Below are positions 5,468 through 5,866 of a DNA stretch of 5,866 nucleotides, piece by piece. How positions within the stretch are numbered: the first letter of the stretch is position 1; each line of letters opens with the position of its first letter. The stretch comes from JACDAN01 sp035265935 (GTDB lineage: Bacteria; Actinomycetota; Thermoleophilia; Gaiellales; Gaiellaceae), in assembly GCA_035265935.1 (NCBI GenBank), contig DATFOC010000003.1, positions 1 to 5,866 of the forward strand, written 5' to 3'. The notes below the pieces were generated by a model that was not told where the DNA came from, ran no database searches, and worked only from the letters and a program-made list of their open reading frames with translations. Both the position numbers and the translations under genes were made by a program.

Positions 5468-5866
5468 ATGCAGGGCCCAGAACTCTGGCGCGAGCTCGGC
5501 CAGCAGCTGCGCGTCGATGCGGTGCGCGCCAGCGCAGAGGCGGGCTCGGGGCACCCGACGTCCTCCATGTCGGCCGCGGACCTGGCCGCCGTGCTGCTCG
5601 CGAGCCACTTCCGGTACGACTTCGACGAGCCCAAGAGCCCCGCGAACGACCGTCTCGTCTTCTCCAAAGGCCACGCCTCCCCGCTCGTCTACGGCCTCTT
5701 CCGCGCGGCCGGAGCGCTCTCGGAGGAGGAGTTCGGCACCTACAGGCAGTTCGGCAGCCGGCTCGAGGGGCATCCGACGCCGTCGCTTCCGTGGGTCGAC
5801 GTGGCAACGGGCTCGCTCGGCCAGGGCCTGCCGATCGGGGTCGGGATGGCACTCGCCGGGAAGCGG
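5468..5866 (+). CDS. tkt: Transketolase, N-terminal 133 residues (cut by window edge)
   Basis: Transketolase moves two-carbon ketol units between sugar phosphates using thiamine diphosphate, linking the pentose phosphate pathway to glycolysis. The visible part is the start of the pyrophosphate-binding domain. It begins MQGPELWRELGQQLRVDAVR, followed by EAGSGHPTSSMSAADL (24-39; H29). NDRLVFSKGHASPLVYG spans 60-76 (H69), SRLEGHPTP spans 97-105 (H102) and VDVATGSLGQGLPIGVGMA spans 110-128. These histidines and the GSLGQG motif are the conserved cofactor and substrate contacts. The style of the motifs resembles the shorter, animal-like transketolases of about 600-630 residues more than E. coli TktA; that is judged from memory. 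The ATG at 5468 has no in-frame alternative nearby and no Shine-Dalgarno, so initiation may be leaderless. It diverges from rpiB, whereas actinobacterial tkt is more often co-oriented with tal and zwf. The catalytic and C-terminal domains are outside the window. Confidence 0.95.
   Translation, partial: MQGPELWRELGQQLRVDAVRASAEAGSGHPTSSMSAADLAAVLLASHFRYDFDEPKSPANDRLVFSKGHASPLVYGLFRAAGALSEEEFGTYRQFGSRLEGHPTPSLPWVDVATGSLGQGLPIGVGMALAGKR

Noticed and set aside
5453..5773. A minus-strand open frame opposite the start of tkt
   Set aside because: It overlaps a strongly conserved transketolase N-terminus and would cover the divergent gap. It has no recognisable product.

Overview
The window is a compact block of central carbon metabolism from a high-G+C bacterium, with G and C dominating third codon positions. 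OpcA next to glucose-6-phosphate dehydrogenase, several GTG/TTG starts and near-zero spacing point to Actinomycetota. The split transaldolase/phosphoglucose isomerase pair and the short 6-phosphogluconate dehydrogenase would suit a deep-branching class such as Thermoleophilia, but that placement is inference and was not tested by any search.

Layout: six genes run leftward on the minus strand from about 5445 to the left edge, in the transcription order rpiB, tal, pgi, gnd (short type), zwf, opcA (cut by the window edge). Each gene overlaps the next: 8 nt for rpiB/tal, 4 nt for tal/pgi and pgi/gnd, 26 nt for gnd/zwf and 1 nt for zwf/opcA. They therefore look like one translationally coupled operon. 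A transketolase gene starts on the plus strand at 5468 and runs off the right edge. The only intergenic DNA is the 22-bp gap 5446-5467 between the divergent rpiB and tkt. There is no gene-free stretch over 300 bases, and I saw no RNA gene, mobile element, CRISPR array or convincing terminator.

Together the genes encode most of the pentose phosphate pathway. Zwf with OpcA oxidises glucose 6-phosphate, and Gnd decarboxylates 6-phosphogluconate to ribulose 5-phosphate. RpiB interconverts ribulose and ribose 5-phosphates, and transketolase and transaldolase rearrange the sugars to fructose 6-phosphate and glyceraldehyde 3-phosphate. Pgi returns fructose 6-phosphate to glucose 6-phosphate, so the cluster could run an oxidative cycle. 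6-Phosphogluconolactonase and ribulose-phosphate 3-epimerase are not in the window. The lactonase could lie beyond opcA.

This is mostly recognisable metabolism rather than a new system. The points worth a second look are the 22-bp divergent gap with a symmetric -10-like heptamer suggesting (near-)leaderless transcripts, the unfused Tal-Pgi pair, a 6PGDH that looks NAD-preferring beside an OpcA-linked G6PDH, and a Gly in RpiB where an Arg is normally found.
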